NCBI RefSeq assembly: GCF_001940165.2
Contig: NZ_CP135162.1
Location: 1,621,001-1,685,000, forward strand
Length of the DNA: 64,000 nt
From: Roseburia sp. 831b
Lineage (GTDB): Bacteria > Bacillota > Clostridia > Lachnospirales > Lachnospiraceae
Direction: 5' to 3'
The position numbers were made by a program, and so were the translations under genes. The notes below the pieces were generated by a model. The model was not told the origin of the DNA, did not search any database, and saw only the letters and a program-made list of their open reading frames with translations. Positions 1 through 15,445 of this stretch are shown here, one piece after another. Position 1 is the stretch's first letter. Every line of letters starts with the position of its first letter.

Positions 1-1802
<1,802 letters not shown>

Positions 1803-2087
1803 CTATTCAACGACTGCTAAAATATCGTTCTGCCTTACGATGATATATTCTTCACCATCTAATTTTACTTCTGTTCCGGCATATTTCGAATAAATCACTT
1901 TCTGACCTGCTTTTACCTGCATAGTCACTTCTTTTCCATCTACCATTCCGCCAGGACCAACTGCAATAACTTCTGCTTCCTGTGGTTTTTCCTGTGCGCT
2001 GCTTGTTAAGATAATTCCGGATTTTGTTGTCTCCTCTGCTTCACACTGTTTTAAAACGACTCTGTCACTTAATGGTACTAACTTCAT
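1803..2087 (-). CDS. groES: Co-chaperonin GroES (10 kDa)
   Basis: GroES is the heptameric lid of the GroEL chamber. The protein is 94 aa, the normal family length. It starts MKLVPLSDRVV and carries the family pattern VLKQCEAEETTKSGIIL, the mobile-loop region around residues 16-32 and the closing IIVRQNDILAVVE. The ATG at 2087 follows an AGGAGG site. It is the first gene of the groESL operon, with CIRCE 56 nt upstream. Expression should therefore be heat-inducible through HrcA, which is not encoded in this window. Confidence 0.97.
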   Translation of the reverse strand: MKLVPLSDRVVLKQCEAEETTKSGIILTSSAQEKPQEAEVIAVGPGGMVDGKEVTMQVKAGQKVIYSKYAGTEVKLDGEEYIIVRQNDILAVVE

Positions 2088-2142
2088 TTTAATTCCTCCT
2101 GTTCCATTATCTTTATTCTATTCAGATTACTTTCTTTGGTTA

Positions 2143-2169
2143 TTAGCACTCATTTCGTTTGAGTGCTAA
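2143..2169 (-). promoter_or_regulatory. CIRCE operator for HrcA
   Basis: A perfect CIRCE inverted repeat is present: TTAGCACTC, nine bases, GAGTGCTAA. It sits between the groES promoter and the groES start codon. In Firmicutes this element binds the HrcA repressor and gives heat-shock control of groESL. Confidence 0.97.
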
Positions 2170-2180
2170 CCGATAGTCAT

Positions 2181-2209
2181 ATAATAGTTTTTTACACCCC
2201 AATTCGCAA
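2181..2209 (-). promoter_or_regulatory. groESL promoter
   Basis: On the minus strand a TTGCGA -35 box (2204-2209) and a TATTAT -10 box (2181-2186) are separated by 17 bases. They lie just upstream of CIRCE, so the operator would fall at the transcription start. Confidence 0.7.
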
Positions 2210-2327
2210 CTTGATATATTTCTATATATTTTCATATATGATGTTATTATCTTTGTTTTCCTCTCGTTTTCTCTTGTTTTCTTATTTTCCATTGTTTTCC
2301 CTGATTTTATACTTTTTTTACAATTAA

Positions 2328-2400
2328 GATTCGGGTGTCAAAAGGTTGCTCACAAATTTGCCAGTAAGAAAACTGTAAGCAACCTTTTGACACCCGAATC
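2328..2400. repeat. Hairpin element, copy A (short, internally deleted)
   Basis: This 73-bp palindromic element has perfect 23-bp arms starting GATTCGGGTGTC and ending GACACCCGAATC. Its interior equals the outer parts of the two long copies at 18308-18620 and 40928-41242 joined at an AATT microhomology, so it looks like a deletion derivative. The flanking 7-mers CAATTAA and CAATTCA differ at one base and may be an eroded target duplication. It lies between the groES promoter and the galK terminator. Confidence 0.8.
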
Positions 2401-2419
2401 CAATTCATTGAAACCACAG

Positions 2420-2447
2420 AAAAAGGAGCCAAATCTGGCTCCTTTTT
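2420..2447 (-). terminator. Rho-independent terminator after galK
   Basis: The stem AAAAAGGAGCC/GGCTCCTTTTT lies 29 nt after the galK stop codon. It is AT-flanked on both sides and could act in both directions. Confidence 0.85.
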
Positions 2448-2475
2448 CTTGTGGGGTATTTCAATCTGCTTTTTA

Positions 2476-3714
2476 TTATGAAATATGTACTGCTCCGGTT
2501 GCTCTTAAGTTCATCGGATATACATTTTCTTTTCCAACATATTCTGCAATGTAATCTGCATAATGCTGTGTCTCTTTTTCCGGCACGATGCACATGATAA
2601 CACCTGCGAATCCACCACCATGTACACGGCACATGCCATCGCCAAGTCTATTTAAGAACAATTCTGTCAAGGCAAGGGTACGTGTAATCTTCTGCTCTTT
2701 GCAATCCTGAAGGGAATAACAGTTCTGTAACAGTTCCCAGGAAGAAGTTCCGGACTGTTTCATCAAATCCAGCACCTTCTTGGTATCGTCTGCCTTCATT
2801 GCATCTGCTGCTTCTTTGACACGTCTGTTCTCCTCGAAGAAATGCACCGCACGAAGGAATGCACGGTCGTTTTCGATTTCGTTGCAATGTGCCAAAAGTT
2901 CCTCTAAGGATGTCTCACATAATAAAGAAACGCCTAATACCTTCGCAGCTTCTTTCATTTCATTTGGAATTGAAGAATATTCATCTCCAAGGTCTGCGTG
3001 ACCTTTTCCGGTATTTACGATAACAAGCTGGTAACCTGCTTTTGCAAAAGAAAATTCAACTGCTTTGTACTCCGGCTCATTTCCCTTGGAAAAATCGAAT
3101 AAAACAGGACCACCAACGGCACATGCCATCTGATCCATCATACCGGATGCTTTGTTCCAGAAAACGTTCTCAGCATATTTTCCGGCTTTTGCATAATCAG
3201 AAACACTCATCTTGTTGTCGTTAAAGAAGTAGTTTGTCATGGTGCAGACTAACATCTCAAATGATGCGGAGGAGCTGACTCCTGCTGCTGGAATTACAGT
3301 TGTAGTTACATAAGCATCAAACCCGCCGACCTGGTATCCCATGTTTTTCAAGCCTTCCATCATACCTGCAACCAAAGATGTGGTTCCCTGTACTTTTTCA
3401 ATCTCATCAATCTTGGTAAGATCCACTACGATTTTCTGGTCGTATCCTTCACTTGTGATTCGAATCACATCACTTCCGTTCGGGCATGCCGCACCGATGG
3501 TATCAAGGTCGATACTAGAAGCGATGACCCATCCTCCGTTATGGTCTGTGTGATTTCCAATCATCTCTGTTCTACCAGGCGCAGAGAAAAATTCCATCTC
3601 CTCTTTTTGGTAAATCTCTGTGAAATGTTTTGCAAGATTTTCAAAGCGCTGCTTGCTTTTTGCGCTTTCCCCATAAATTTTTACTAACTGTTCGTCCTGT
3701 GGTAATCTCATCAT
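2476..3714 (-). CDS. galK: Galactokinase
   Basis: Galactokinase phosphorylates galactose at C1 with ATP, the first committed step of the Leloir pathway. The protein has the GHMP-kinase signatures: the galactose-binding motif FSAPGRTEMIGNHTDHNGG near residues 45-60, the phosphate loop VIPAAGVSSSASFE near residue 145, and a C-terminal GGGFAGVI motif. The chosen ATG at 3714 gives 412 aa and follows AAGGGAAGG. The frame is open a further 37 codons upstream, but that part does not resemble GalK. It is monocistronic here, transcribed divergently from an AraC-type regulator that may control it. No galT or galE is present in the window. Confidence 0.95.
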   Translation of the reverse strand: MMRLPQDEQLVKIYGESAKSKQRFENLAKHFTEIYQKEEMEFFSAPGRTEMIGNHTDHNGGWVIASSIDLDTIGAACPNGSDVIRITSEGYDQKIVVDLTKIDEIEKVQGTTSLVAGMMEGLKNMGYQVGGFDAYVTTTVIPAAGVSSSASFEMLVCTMTNYFFNDNKMSVSDYAKAGKYAENVFWNKASGMMDQMACAVGGPVLFDFSKGNEPEYKAVEFSFAKAGYQLVIVNTGKGHADLGDEYSSIPNEMKEAAKVLGVSLLCETSLEELLAHCNEIENDRAFLRAVHFFEENRRVKEAADAMKADDTKKVLDLMKQSGTSSWELLQNCYSLQDCKEQKITRTLALTELFLNRLGDGMCRVHGGGFAGVIMCIVPEKETQHYADYIAEYVGKENVYPMNLRATGAVHIS

Positions 3715-3887
3715 AAATACCTTCCCTTCTTCAATCTTATATGTACAAGGTCCATCCTCCCTTGTAGGATTGCTTCTAAATAAAATATTCACTCGCAAGG
3801 GAACTAGCATCTTCTTCCCTTGCAACTTCTATTATACTGCGTTTTTCAAAAAAAACCTTAACTATGTTTTGCAAAACAGGTAATATC

Positions 3888-3917
3888 TTGCGTTATCAAC
3901 AAAAATCATGGTATTAT
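3888..3917 (+). promoter_or_regulatory. Promoter of the AraC-type regulator
   Basis: TTGCGT and TATTAT boxes with an 18-base spacer lie about 50 nt upstream of the regulator start codon, in the 250-bp region shared with galK. Confidence 0.55.
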
Positions 3918-3964
3918 ATAGGTAATTTATTGTGATTCCAAGTTGTAGACAAAGGAGAAAAAAG

Positions 3965-4858
3965 ATGCAGATTGTGACAAACCAGAACCAGAAAGAATTA
4001 AAACAACACGGAAGTGAGGGTTTTCCTTTTCTTGTCAGTTATGAAAGCCTTTCCCGTTACGAATCCGGCTCCTTCCAGTGGCATTGGCATCCTGAAATTG
4101 AGATTACTTATATCCACAGTGGACAGATTCACTATCAGGTAAACCAATCCTCCTTTCATCTAAAGGAGGGTGATATTATTTTTGCAAACGCCAATGCGCT
4201 CCACACCGGAAGCATGGAAAATCAACAGGACTGCGAATATATCTCCATCACATTTTCTCCTAAGCTGATTTCCGGCTTCTCCCACAGTCTGCTCGAACTC
4301 AACTACATTGAACCAATCATTCACAATTTTTCCATGCCAGCTCTTTATATCGACGGCAGTAAAGATTGGCATTCTTCCTTTGCCGCTGTCGTGAAGGATA
4401 TTATTGCATCAAATGAAAAAAAGGCTCCACTCTATGAATTCGAAATTGTCATCGGATTACAAAAACTCTGGAAACTCCTTTACACCGAGAACTTTTCACA
4501 TTCCACTTCCAATGCCCCTGCACACGACCAGCTTGCCTACCAGCGCATCCGGGAAATTATTTCCTACATTGAAAGGCATTATGCAGAACCCATCACGCTT
4601 CATGACATTGCCACCGAGGTTCACCTGTGCGAAAGCGAATGCAGCCGTCTGTTCAAACGCTATATGAAAGTTCCACTTTTTTCTTTCTTGCAGGATTATC
4701 GCATTGAACGAAGTCTGGAATACTTAAAAAATCACGAATCCTTGATTACGATTGCAGAAAAAGTGGGATTTTCTGATTCCAACTATTATTCCAAGGTCTT
4801 TAAAAAAAGAAAAGGCTGCAGCCCAAAACATTACCGGAAAATCTACAATGAATGTTAA
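3965..4858 (+). CDS. AraC-family transcriptional regulator with N-terminal cupin
   Basis: This is a DNA-binding regulator of about 297 aa. Residues 20-130 form a cupin-like ligand domain (WHWHPEIEITYIHSGQ followed by LKEGDIIFAN). The last 100 residues hold two helix-turn-helix motifs with the AraC signature IAEKVGFSDSNYYSKVFKKRKGCSPKHYRK. The ATG at 3965 was chosen because AAAGGAG precedes it by seven bases. The gene is divergent from galK, so control of galactose use is a reasonable guess; the ligand is unknown. Its stop overlaps the end of the convergent downstream gene by four bases. Confidence 0.88.
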   Translation: MQIVTNQNQKELKQHGSEGFPFLVSYESLSRYESGSFQWHWHPEIEITYIHSGQIHYQVNQSSFHLKEGDIIFANANALHTGSMENQQDCEYISITFSPKLISGFSHSLLELNYIEPIIHNFSMPALYIDGSKDWHSSFAAVVKDIIASNEKKAPLYEFEIVIGLQKLWKLLYTENFSHSTSNAPAHDQLAYQRIREIISYIERHYAEPITLHDIATEVHLCESECSRLFKRYMKVPLFSFLQDYRIERSLEYLKNHESLITIAEKVGFSDSNYYSKVFKKRKGCSPKHYRKIYNEC

Positions 4859-5985
4859 CTGTTTTTCTTCTCATCCATCGTCTCTTTTACCTTTTGTTTT
4901 ACAACTTCATTTCCAGACTTCCAGAGGAGGCGGACTGCACGTGAAAAAAGCTTTTGCGTATCCTCTGGCAGATTTGAGGTTGCCTTTATAATTTCCTGTA
5001 TCTTTTTTAGCTTACTGTTGTAAAAATCATCTACGGTATGAACATTTGCCTCCTCAAGCACAGAAAATGCCGTCTCGACAATTTCCTGGCGCTGCTTTTC
5101 ATTTAACTGCTCTAACCAGTTTTTCATTGTCTTATCGAGCATCAGGCTCTCTGGCGCCACTTCTTTTCCATAGACAAAGTGCTTTCCCAGCACCTCCCAG
5201 GACATCGGATCATGCTGTGCCACACCATGTTCCGTACTTTTTACCACCTCATACCGGCTGTCATGCTCTAGTAAAAGTCCGACAATTGAAGACTCCGGTA
5301 CAATTCTTCGAATCAATGGCTCCATCTTCTGATACTGTGGACTTTCTATTATCTCTTTATGAAAACCAGGCCCATCATTACTGTAAACCGCCACAATATG
5401 TCTCTGAATTGCAGGTTCACACATGACCGCCGCAAAAACAGATAAATTGCCACCCTTCGAATGTCCCCCGATTCGAAGCGTACGTGTGTTCTTTTCCATG
5501 ACATAATTCAGATAATTAACCGCTTTTCGCTGCCCCGGCGTCTCCTCTAAATATCCCATGTTAAAATTTTCACGCCATCCCACAATGGTACTGTCCGTGC
5601 CACTGTATGCGACAAAGATACTCTCATCCGGCAGACCGACACAAAGCACCGAGAACTGGGACTGCCGTTTTAAATCGATATCATTGACATACCGCGACAA
5701 TTTGATATCCGCAAAACGTTTGGTCTGTGCCGCCTTTTTCATGACAAAAGCCGACATCTTCGTCATGGAAACCTTTGCCAAGATATCCTCTTCCCTGTTT
5801 TTTTCAAAAAAAAGTTCTGACGCCGCCTTTAAGGTAATGCTTCCCGCTTCCTTTATCCCTGGTACAATCCCGGCAAATTCTACATATACAAGCTGCGACA
5901 AAATGAGATTGTCTATCTCATTAAACGAATCCGCCTCAAAGGACAAATCCCCTCTCCACTCCAAATAATCCATGATATTAGCCAT
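4855..5985 (-). CDS. DUF2974 (Mbeg1-like) alpha/beta-hydrolase family protein
   Basis: A 376-aa cytosolic protein beginning MANIMDYLEWRGDLSF, the usual start of the Mbeg1-like/DUF2974 family in Clostridia. A lipase-type nucleophile elbow is visible as GGHSKGG near residue 180, preceded by a strand reading VAYSGTD. The family looks like alpha/beta-hydrolases, but I know of no established substrate. There is no signal peptide. It is monocistronic, convergent with the AraC regulator and ending inside its last codons. Confidence 0.8.
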   Translation of the reverse strand: MANIMDYLEWRGDLSFEADSFNEIDNLILSQLVYVEFAGIVPGIKEAGSITLKAASELFFEKNREEDILAKVSMTKMSAFVMKKAAQTKRFADIKLSRYVNDIDLKRQSQFSVLCVGLPDESIFVAYSGTDSTIVGWRENFNMGYLEETPGQRKAVNYLNYVMEKNTRTLRIGGHSKGGNLSVFAAVMCEPAIQRHIVAVYSNDGPGFHKEIIESPQYQKMEPLIRRIVPESSIVGLLLEHDSRYEVVKSTEHGVAQHDPMSWEVLGKHFVYGKEVAPESLMLDKTMKNWLEQLNEKQRQEIVETAFSVLEEANVHTVDDFYNSKLKKIQEIIKATSNLPEDTQKLFSRAVRLLWKSGNEVVKQKVKETMDEKKNS

Positions 5986-6097
5986 AGCTGCCTTCCCCCC
6001 TTCTCTTTGTTTCTAATTCTATTTTACACCAATTATATGCGGAAACAAAGCATTGCGCAAAAGAATCTTGCATAGCAATTTTCTACAATCGAAAGAA

Positions 6098-6124
6098 AAA
6101 GAGCCCGCTATTGCAGACTCTTTT
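6098..6124 (-). terminator. Terminator after the chemoreceptor gene
   Basis: The imperfect stem AAAGAGTCTGC/GCGGGCTCTTT on the minus strand is followed by TTCTTT and sits about 35 nt after the stop of the chemoreceptor gene. Confidence 0.65.
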
Positions 6125-6159
6125 CTAAATAAGAAGAAAACTGATGTAATCTTTAATAT

Positions 6160-7893
6160 TTATCTTTCTAATTTGAATTTTCCAACCAGCCCATTCATGG
6201 ATTCTGCCTCTGCTGATAATTCCTCGCTGGTTGCAGATGATTCTTCTGCTGTTGCAGAATTCGACTGAATAACTTCAGAAATCTGGTTGATACCAGCCTC
6301 TGCCTCATCCATCGCCTGTGCCTGGGATGCCGCAATCTCGCTCAGTGTCTTAGAGGAATCAGCTATCTTTCTGACACCTTCTACAACACCTTCAATAGAA
6401 GATGCTGCGCTCTCAGCTGCCTTATTTCCCTCCTCAATCTCTTTTAAGGAGCCTTCAATCAACTGACGTGTATCTACTGCAGACTGTGCACTCTGCTCTG
6501 CTAATTTTCCAATCTGTTCTGCTACAACCGCAAATCCTTTACCCGCTTCTCCTGCTCTTGCCGCCTCAATTGCAGCGTTCAATGAAAGAAGGTTGGTCTG
6601 GCTTGCAATACTCTCAATTTCAGAAATGATGCTCTCAATCTGCTGTGATGTCTCATTGATTGCATTCATGGATTCTACCATGGCTCTCATCTCTGTACGG
6701 CTGTCCTCTGCCTCAGAAGCATACTGCTGTGCCTGACGGTAAGATTCTTCTACATGTTCTGCCGTCTTGTTGACACCTTGTGTGATATCAGCAAAAGTTG
6801 CCTGTAACTGTTCTACGGAGGCTGCCTGATCGGTAGAGCCTTCTGCCAATGCCTGGGATGCCTGCGCCAGATTTTCTGCACCCGCAGTTACCTGCTGGGA
6901 TGCTTCCTCAATCTGCTGCAAAGTCTCTGACATCTGTTTTTTCATTTTACGCATTGCCAAAATCAAGGCTTTGAAATCACCGGCATATTTTTCTTCCATG
7001 GATGTACCGACTGTGTAATCCCCCTCTGCCATAGCGCCTAATAAATGTCCTGAATCTGTGATAATTGCATTCAGATTGTCTGCCATGTCTTTTACCTGTG
7101 TAATCATCTCAGACACTTCATCTTCTGTCTCTGCCTCCGGGAATGGGGAATGTAAATCTCCCTTTGAAAATTCTGCAAAACGATTGGATAATTTCCCCAT
7201 TGGAATTGCAATTCCATCTGCAATTTTCCTGCCAATTTTCTGTGCTGTAAAATAAGCAATTACTACAACTATGCCAATCAAAGCCACACAAATTCCACTT
7301 AAAACAACCAACATTGTACTTAACGAATTACCCCTGCTTACATTTACATTCAGAAGTTCCGACATATCCGCATAAACTTCCTCATAAAGAGGATCCAACT
7401 GATCATAAGCCATTTTCTGTGCCTTGATGGATTGCTGTATATCCGTAGATGCACCAAGCTCTAAAATTTCATCATCCAGTGACCAATAGGATTCCAATAC
7501 GCTTGCAATATCATTGTATAACTTCTCTTCTTCGGAAGTAACAATGGTATCTTTCATATCTTCAAAGTAACCCTCAAACTTCTCTTTCTTGGTATCATGC
7601 ATATCCTGTGCTTTTTTGATAGCATCTGCATCCTGGTAACCAATAGATGCACGTGTTGCACTTCTCGTATCTGCAAATGTAATCATTGCCTTACCAATGT
7701 CACCCTGTGAAAATCCATAATTTTTGAGTGCATAGGAATATCTGTTTGATACTATGAGCAACAATATGATTCCAATAAGCGAACCAATATCTGCCATAAA
7801 GATAACCATCTGGAATCCCTTTAGCAGCCTTGGCCTGATTTTCATCTTATTCATACCTTTCATTTTTTTCTCAAGTTTGTCGTCCCTTTTCAT
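6160..7893 (-). CDS. Methyl-accepting chemotaxis protein, four-helix-bundle sensor
   Basis: A 577-aa transmembrane chemoreceptor that would signal to CheA/CheW. It has a TM helix near residues 25-48, an extracellular helical sensor of about 140 residues rich in charged heptads (four-helix-bundle type), a second TM near 190-215, a HAMP segment, and a long cytoplasmic coiled coil. The hairpin tip carries the conserved signature [23 protein letters not shown] in two parts. The ATG follows GGAGGG by five bases. It stands alone between unrelated genes and its ligand cannot be read from sequence. Confidence 0.95.
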   Translation of the reverse strand: MKRDDKLEKKMKGMNKMKIRPRLLKGFQMVIFMADIGSLIGIILLLIVSNRYSYALKNYGFSQGDIGKAMITFADTRSATRASIGYQDADAIKKAQDMHDTKKEKFEGYFEDMKDTIVTSEEEKLYNDIASVLESYWSLDDEILELGASTDIQQSIKAQKMAYDQLDPLYEEVYADMSELLNVNVSRGNSLSTMLVVLSGICVALIGIVVVIAYFTAQKIGRKIADGIAIPMGKLSNRFAEFSKGDLHSPFPEAETEDEVSEMITQVKDMADNLNAIITDSGHLLGAMAEGDYTVGTSMEEKYAGDFKALILAMRKMKKQMSETLQQIEEASQQVTAGAENLAQASQALAEGSTDQAASVEQLQATFADITQGVNKTAEHVEESYRQAQQYASEAEDSRTEMRAMVESMNAINETSQQIESIISEIESIASQTNLLSLNAAIEAARAGEAGKGFAVVAEQIGKLAEQSAQSAVDTRQLIEGSLKEIEEGNKAAESAASSIEGVVEGVRKIADSSKTLSEIAASQAQAMDEAEAGINQISEVIQSNSATAEESSATSEELSAEAESMNGLVGKFKLER

Positions 7894-8025
7894 TGTTTCC
7901 CTCCTCGCTTCCCTGCTTTATCCTGATTACTTTTATTTTAATCCTGCCCGCGATTTGATTCAATAAGGCAACGCCCTTGATTTCGTCAACTTCGTTCTCA
8001 ATTTCTCCAACTTCAAGAATTTCTT

Positions 8026-11700
<3,675 letters not shown>

Positions 11701-12140
11701 TATTTATTGCGCGTATTTATAAATTTAACTATATGGAAACGGGAGTATGGCGTCAGATGCATAGAAAACGAAGTACCCTCGAAAGTTTCCCCAGGACGTG
11801 TTTTCCATCACACATTGGACATATCGATACAATCTTTCATATATTATCCGATTTCGGTGTATTTTACGATTGTTGGTTTCCATAAAAATAACCTTTTGGA
11901 TAATAGTGAAAGACTAAAAGAAAATTATCCAGAAATTCAAGTCTTTTTGCTGTATTTTGGTCAACTTTTAAAAACCACATCGTATTTATCCAAATCCAGC
12001 AAAATAGTTTACATAACACGGTTAATTTTAAGAGTTTTTGGATAAATTTTTTACTGAGACGTCTTATTTGTAAAATAGAATTCTCTTATCTTTATTTGCG
12101 CTAACCAACTCTCTTATCCTTGTTATTATTTTAAAATTTT
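11701..12140. other. AT-rich intergenic stretch without a recognisable gene
   Basis: This lies between the galactanase control region and the terminator of the hydrogenase gene. A plus-strand frame runs through part of it, but it lacks a ribosome site and family features. I see no RNA gene or clear repeat. Confidence 0.5.
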
Positions 12141-12185
12141 TCAAAAAAAGAGAAACTAATATCAAATTACGATACTAGCTTCTCT
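12141..12185 (-). terminator. Terminator after the hydrogenase gene
   Basis: On the minus strand a 15-bp stem with two mismatches (AGAGAAGCTAGTATC against GATATTAGTTTCTCT) is followed by seven T residues. Confidence 0.75.
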
Positions 12186-12277
12186 TCCTCACTCTTAATA
12201 TAATGTCATTGCCCTTGCGGTCTGGGTGATTATCTGTCAGGAACGTCTTTTGCAGCCCCTCTTTGTATTTTTCTCTA

Positions 12278-13726
12278 TTATTCACGATGCATGGAGAAGG
12301 AATCCATCTCATAATGAGTTAAGTTTTCATGAATTCCACGTTCGTCTGCCTGATTTAACAAGCTTTCACGATTCTTCTTGGAAGTAATTGGATCATTGTA
12401 GGAGCTTGGTCCGCCAACACATCCGCCTTCACAAACCATACCTTCGATAAAGTCTTCCTGTAATCTTCCTGCTTTCATAAGAAGCAATGCTTTCTTACAT
12501 TCTGCAGCACCATTACACTGACATACTTTAGCGTCGATTTCATCTTCAGATTCTTTTAAACTCTGTAATACAGCAGCTGTAACACCACCGGACTGAGCAA
12601 ATCTCTTTCCATAGATGGAAGATTCCTGGTAATTATTTTCATCTGGTTTTAAGATGACATTCTTTGCACTCATGATGGCGCGAATCTCGCTGTATGTTAA
12701 TACATAGTCTGCATTTCCATCAATCTTCTGGTCTGCCACTTCTGATTTTTTTGCAACACATGGTCCGATGAATACAGTTACGGCATCTGGATCTTTTGCT
12801 TTTACCATACGGGAAACTGCACACATTGGAGAAATGGTAGTTGAAATATTATCTGCCAACTCTGGGAAGTGTTTTCTAACCATATTTACAAATGCAGGAC
12901 AGCAGGATGTCACTTTCTTCTTTCCTTCTTTGTAAGCTTCTGCCCATTCTTCTGCTTCATAGGCAGCTGTCATATCTCCGCCAAGACCTACTTCGATGAA
13001 TCCGTCAAATCCAACTTCTTTCATCGCCTGTTTCCAGCTGTTCATTGTAATGTCAGCACCAAACTGTCCCTCTGTTGCAGGAGCAGCCATTGCATATACT
13101 TTCTTATTCGATTTTAATGCCTCGATAACATCTACGATAGAAGTCTTAGAACCGATTGCACCGAATGGACAGCTATGGATACATTTTCCACAACGGATGC
13201 ATTTCTTTTCGTCAATCACAGAAATTCCATATTCATCATATGTAATCGCATTAACCGGACAACTGAACTTACAAGGTCTCTTCAAATGAGCGATTGCATT
13301 GTATGGACAGGCCTGGGCACATTTTCCACACTCTTTACATTTTGCAGGATCGATATGGGAACGATGACGTCCCGGCTCAATTGCACCAAACTTACATGCA
13401 TTGATACATGCTTTTCCAAGACAGTTCTGGCAGTTCTCTGTTACTGTGTAACTTGAGATTGGACAGTCTTCACAGGCAGAACTGATTACCTGAATTACAT
13501 TTCCATCATCGACTGGTCCTGGAGCCTTGCCTTCTGCAAGTCTGACTCTCTGTCTGATAATCTCACGCTCTTTGTAAATACAGCAGCGGAACTGTGCAGC
13601 TGGTCCTGGAATCAGTTCCATCGCTATGTACTCTTTCTTCTCATCCAATTCACCGGCGAATGCAAGGCGCGCCACCTCATGAAGTACATCATGTTTAATT
13701 TTAATTACATTTTCGTCAGCATACAT
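12278..13726 (-). CDS. Group B monomeric [FeFe]-hydrogenase
   Basis: An iron-sulfur enzyme of 482 aa. Residues 60-205 carry several ferredoxin-type cysteine clusters, including CKECGKCAQACP and CIRCGKCIHSCP. The C-terminal half is the H-cluster domain with TSCCPAF (P1), GPCVAKKSE (P2) and EGMVCEGGCVGGP (P3). These variants match group B rather than classical group A, which has TSCCPxW and MPCxxKxxE. The family is predicted to couple ferredoxin redox to protons/H2, but few members have been characterised and some may be sensors. It is monocistronic with its own terminator. No maturase genes (hydEFG) lie in the window. Confidence 0.9.
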   Translation of the reverse strand: MYADENVIKIKHDVLHEVARLAFAGELDEKKEYIAMELIPGPAAQFRCCIYKEREIIRQRVRLAEGKAPGPVDDGNVIQVISSACEDCPISSYTVTENCQNCLGKACINACKFGAIEPGRHRSHIDPAKCKECGKCAQACPYNAIAHLKRPCKFSCPVNAITYDEYGISVIDEKKCIRCGKCIHSCPFGAIGSKTSIVDVIEALKSNKKVYAMAAPATEGQFGADITMNSWKQAMKEVGFDGFIEVGLGGDMTAAYEAEEWAEAYKEGKKKVTSCCPAFVNMVRKHFPELADNISTTISPMCAVSRMVKAKDPDAVTVFIGPCVAKKSEVADQKIDGNADYVLTYSEIRAIMSAKNVILKPDENNYQESSIYGKRFAQSGGVTAAVLQSLKESEDEIDAKVCQCNGAAECKKALLLMKAGRLQEDFIEGMVCEGGCVGGPSSYNDPITSKKNRESLLNQADERGIHENLTHYEMDSFSMHRE

Positions 13727-13860
13727 CGTATTTTTTACCTCTCTATATTTCGTTCGTTAATTTTTTAACCATCTTATGCATTATAACTTAATTGTATGGA
13801 ATTGAAAACCCCTATTTATGTTTTTATTGAAATACATATGGGTGCAATTTCTTCTAGAAA

Positions 13861-13900
13861 AAAGAGACTGTAACACACTTTTTGCATTACAGCCTCTCTT
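13861..13900 (-). terminator. Terminator after the isomerase-kinase operon
   Basis: The stem AGAGACTGTAA/TTACAGCCTCTCT has one bulged position and lies about 40 nt after the isomerase stop. Weak T-runs flank both sides. Confidence 0.7.
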
Positions 13901-13939
13901 CTCTTTCCTCTAAAAATGAACTGGTTAAATCAATTTCTC

Positions 13940-15421
13940 TTAGAATGGATTTTCCGTTGGATACATCATGCCTGACGGCTGGTTGAAGTTGATGTCTTCC
14001 ATCGGAACCCCTAAATATTTGAATACGTCAAACAGTGCTTTTCCGTAATGGCCGAATGCTACGGCTCCGTGATGCGGATAGTTCTTCTCAATCAGTACGT
14101 GGCGATAGAATCTTCCCATTTCCGGGATTGCAAATACGCCGATGGCGCCAAAGGAACGTGTTGCAACCGGAAGCACCTCTCCCTGTGCCACGTAAGCGCG
14201 GAGCTTGTTATCGGATGTTGACTGTAAGCGGAAGAATGTGATGTCTCCAGGAATAATATCTCCCTCTAAGGTTCCGTTTGTCACTTCGATTGGAAGGCTT
14301 CTTGCCATAATCATCTGATATTTCATCTCGTGGAAGGATAACTTGCTTGAACAGGTATTTCCACAGTGGAATCCCATAAAAGTATCTGTATGTTTGTAGT
14401 TGAATTTTCCTTCGATGGATTCTTTGTACATATCCTTTGGTACGGAGTTATTGATATCTAATAAAGTAACGGCATCTTCGCTGACGCAGGTTCCGATAAA
14501 CTCGCTTAATACGCCATAGATATCCACTTCACAGGATACCGGGATTCCTCTTCCGGTCAGACGGCTGTTGACATAGCATGGAACAAAACCAAACTGTGTC
14601 TGGAATGCAGGCCAGCATTTTCCGGCGATGGCAACATACTCACGATAACCTTTGTGTGCTTCTACCCAGTCTAATAAGGTCAATTCATACTGTGCTAATT
14701 TGGATAAAATCTCCGGTTTCTTATTGCCGGCACCTAATTCTTTTTCCATATCTGCTACAACAGCAGGGATTCTTTTATCTCCGGCATGCTTGTTGAATGC
14801 TTCAAAAAGGTCTAACTCGGAATTTTCTTCAATCTCAACACCTAAGTTATATAACTGTTGGATTGGTGCGTTACAAGCCAAAAAGTTGGTTGGTCTTGGT
14901 CCAAAAGAAATAATTTTTAATTTGGATAAACCATCAACTGCTCTTGCGATTGGCAAAAATTCATGAATCATATCGGCGCAGTCCTCGGCATCTCCAACCG
15001 GATACTCTGGAATATAAGCACCTACATTTCTTAACTTTAAGTTATAGCTTGCGTTTAACATACCACAGTATGCATCACCACGTCCCTGAATAAGGTTATC
15101 CTGTGTCTCTTCGGCTGCTGCCACAAACATCTTTGATCCTTCAAAATGTTTTGCAAGCAGAGTCTCTGAAATCTCAGATCCAAAGTTTCCAAGGTAAACG
15201 CAAAGTGCGTTACAGCCTGCTTTTTGGATGTCCTCTAACGCCTGCACCATATGAATTTCGCTCTCCACGATACAAATTGGACATTCGTAGATGTCAGCTG
15301 CGTCATATTTGTCTGTGTATGCTTTTACCAAAGCTTTTCTTCTGTCAACGGATAATGATTCCGGGAAGCAGTCTCTTGATACTGCTACGATTCCTACTTT
15401 TACTTTTGGGATGTTATTCAT
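13940..15421 (-). CDS. L-fucose/D-arabinose isomerase family protein
   Basis: A sugar isomerase of about 494 aa that would interconvert an aldose and a ketose using a bound divalent metal. It has the L-fucose isomerase-like fold pattern: an N-terminal Rossmann-type part (VGIVAVSRDCFPESL; CNALCVYLGNFGSE) and a C-terminal part with metal-ligand candidates in DINN, HCGN and HHGAVAFGHYG. The ATG at 15421 was chosen for the AAGGA seven bases before it; an in-frame ATG at 15436 lacks such a site. It is 24 nt downstream of an FGGY kinase, giving a two-gene isomerase-kinase operon. The pairing suggests a pentose such as D-arabinose or xylose, but the substrate is not fixed by sequence. Confidence 0.82.
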   Translation of the reverse strand: MNNIPKVKVGIVAVSRDCFPESLSVDRRKALVKAYTDKYDAADIYECPICIVESEIHMVQALEDIQKAGCNALCVYLGNFGSEISETLLAKHFEGSKMFVAAAEETQDNLIQGRGDAYCGMLNASYNLKLRNVGAYIPEYPVGDAEDCADMIHEFLPIARAVDGLSKLKIISFGPRPTNFLACNAPIQQLYNLGVEIEENSELDLFEAFNKHAGDKRIPAVVADMEKELGAGNKKPEILSKLAQYELTLLDWVEAHKGYREYVAIAGKCWPAFQTQFGFVPCYVNSRLTGRGIPVSCEVDIYGVLSEFIGTCVSEDAVTLLDINNSVPKDMYKESIEGKFNYKHTDTFMGFHCGNTCSSKLSFHEMKYQMIMARSLPIEVTNGTLEGDIIPGDITFFRLQSTSDNKLRAYVAQGEVLPVATRSFGAIGVFAIPEMGRFYRHVLIEKNYPHHGAVAFGHYGKALFDVFKYLGVPMEDINFNQPSGMMYPTENPF

Positions 15422-15445
15422 GTTCTTTTCCTTCATATATAGTTC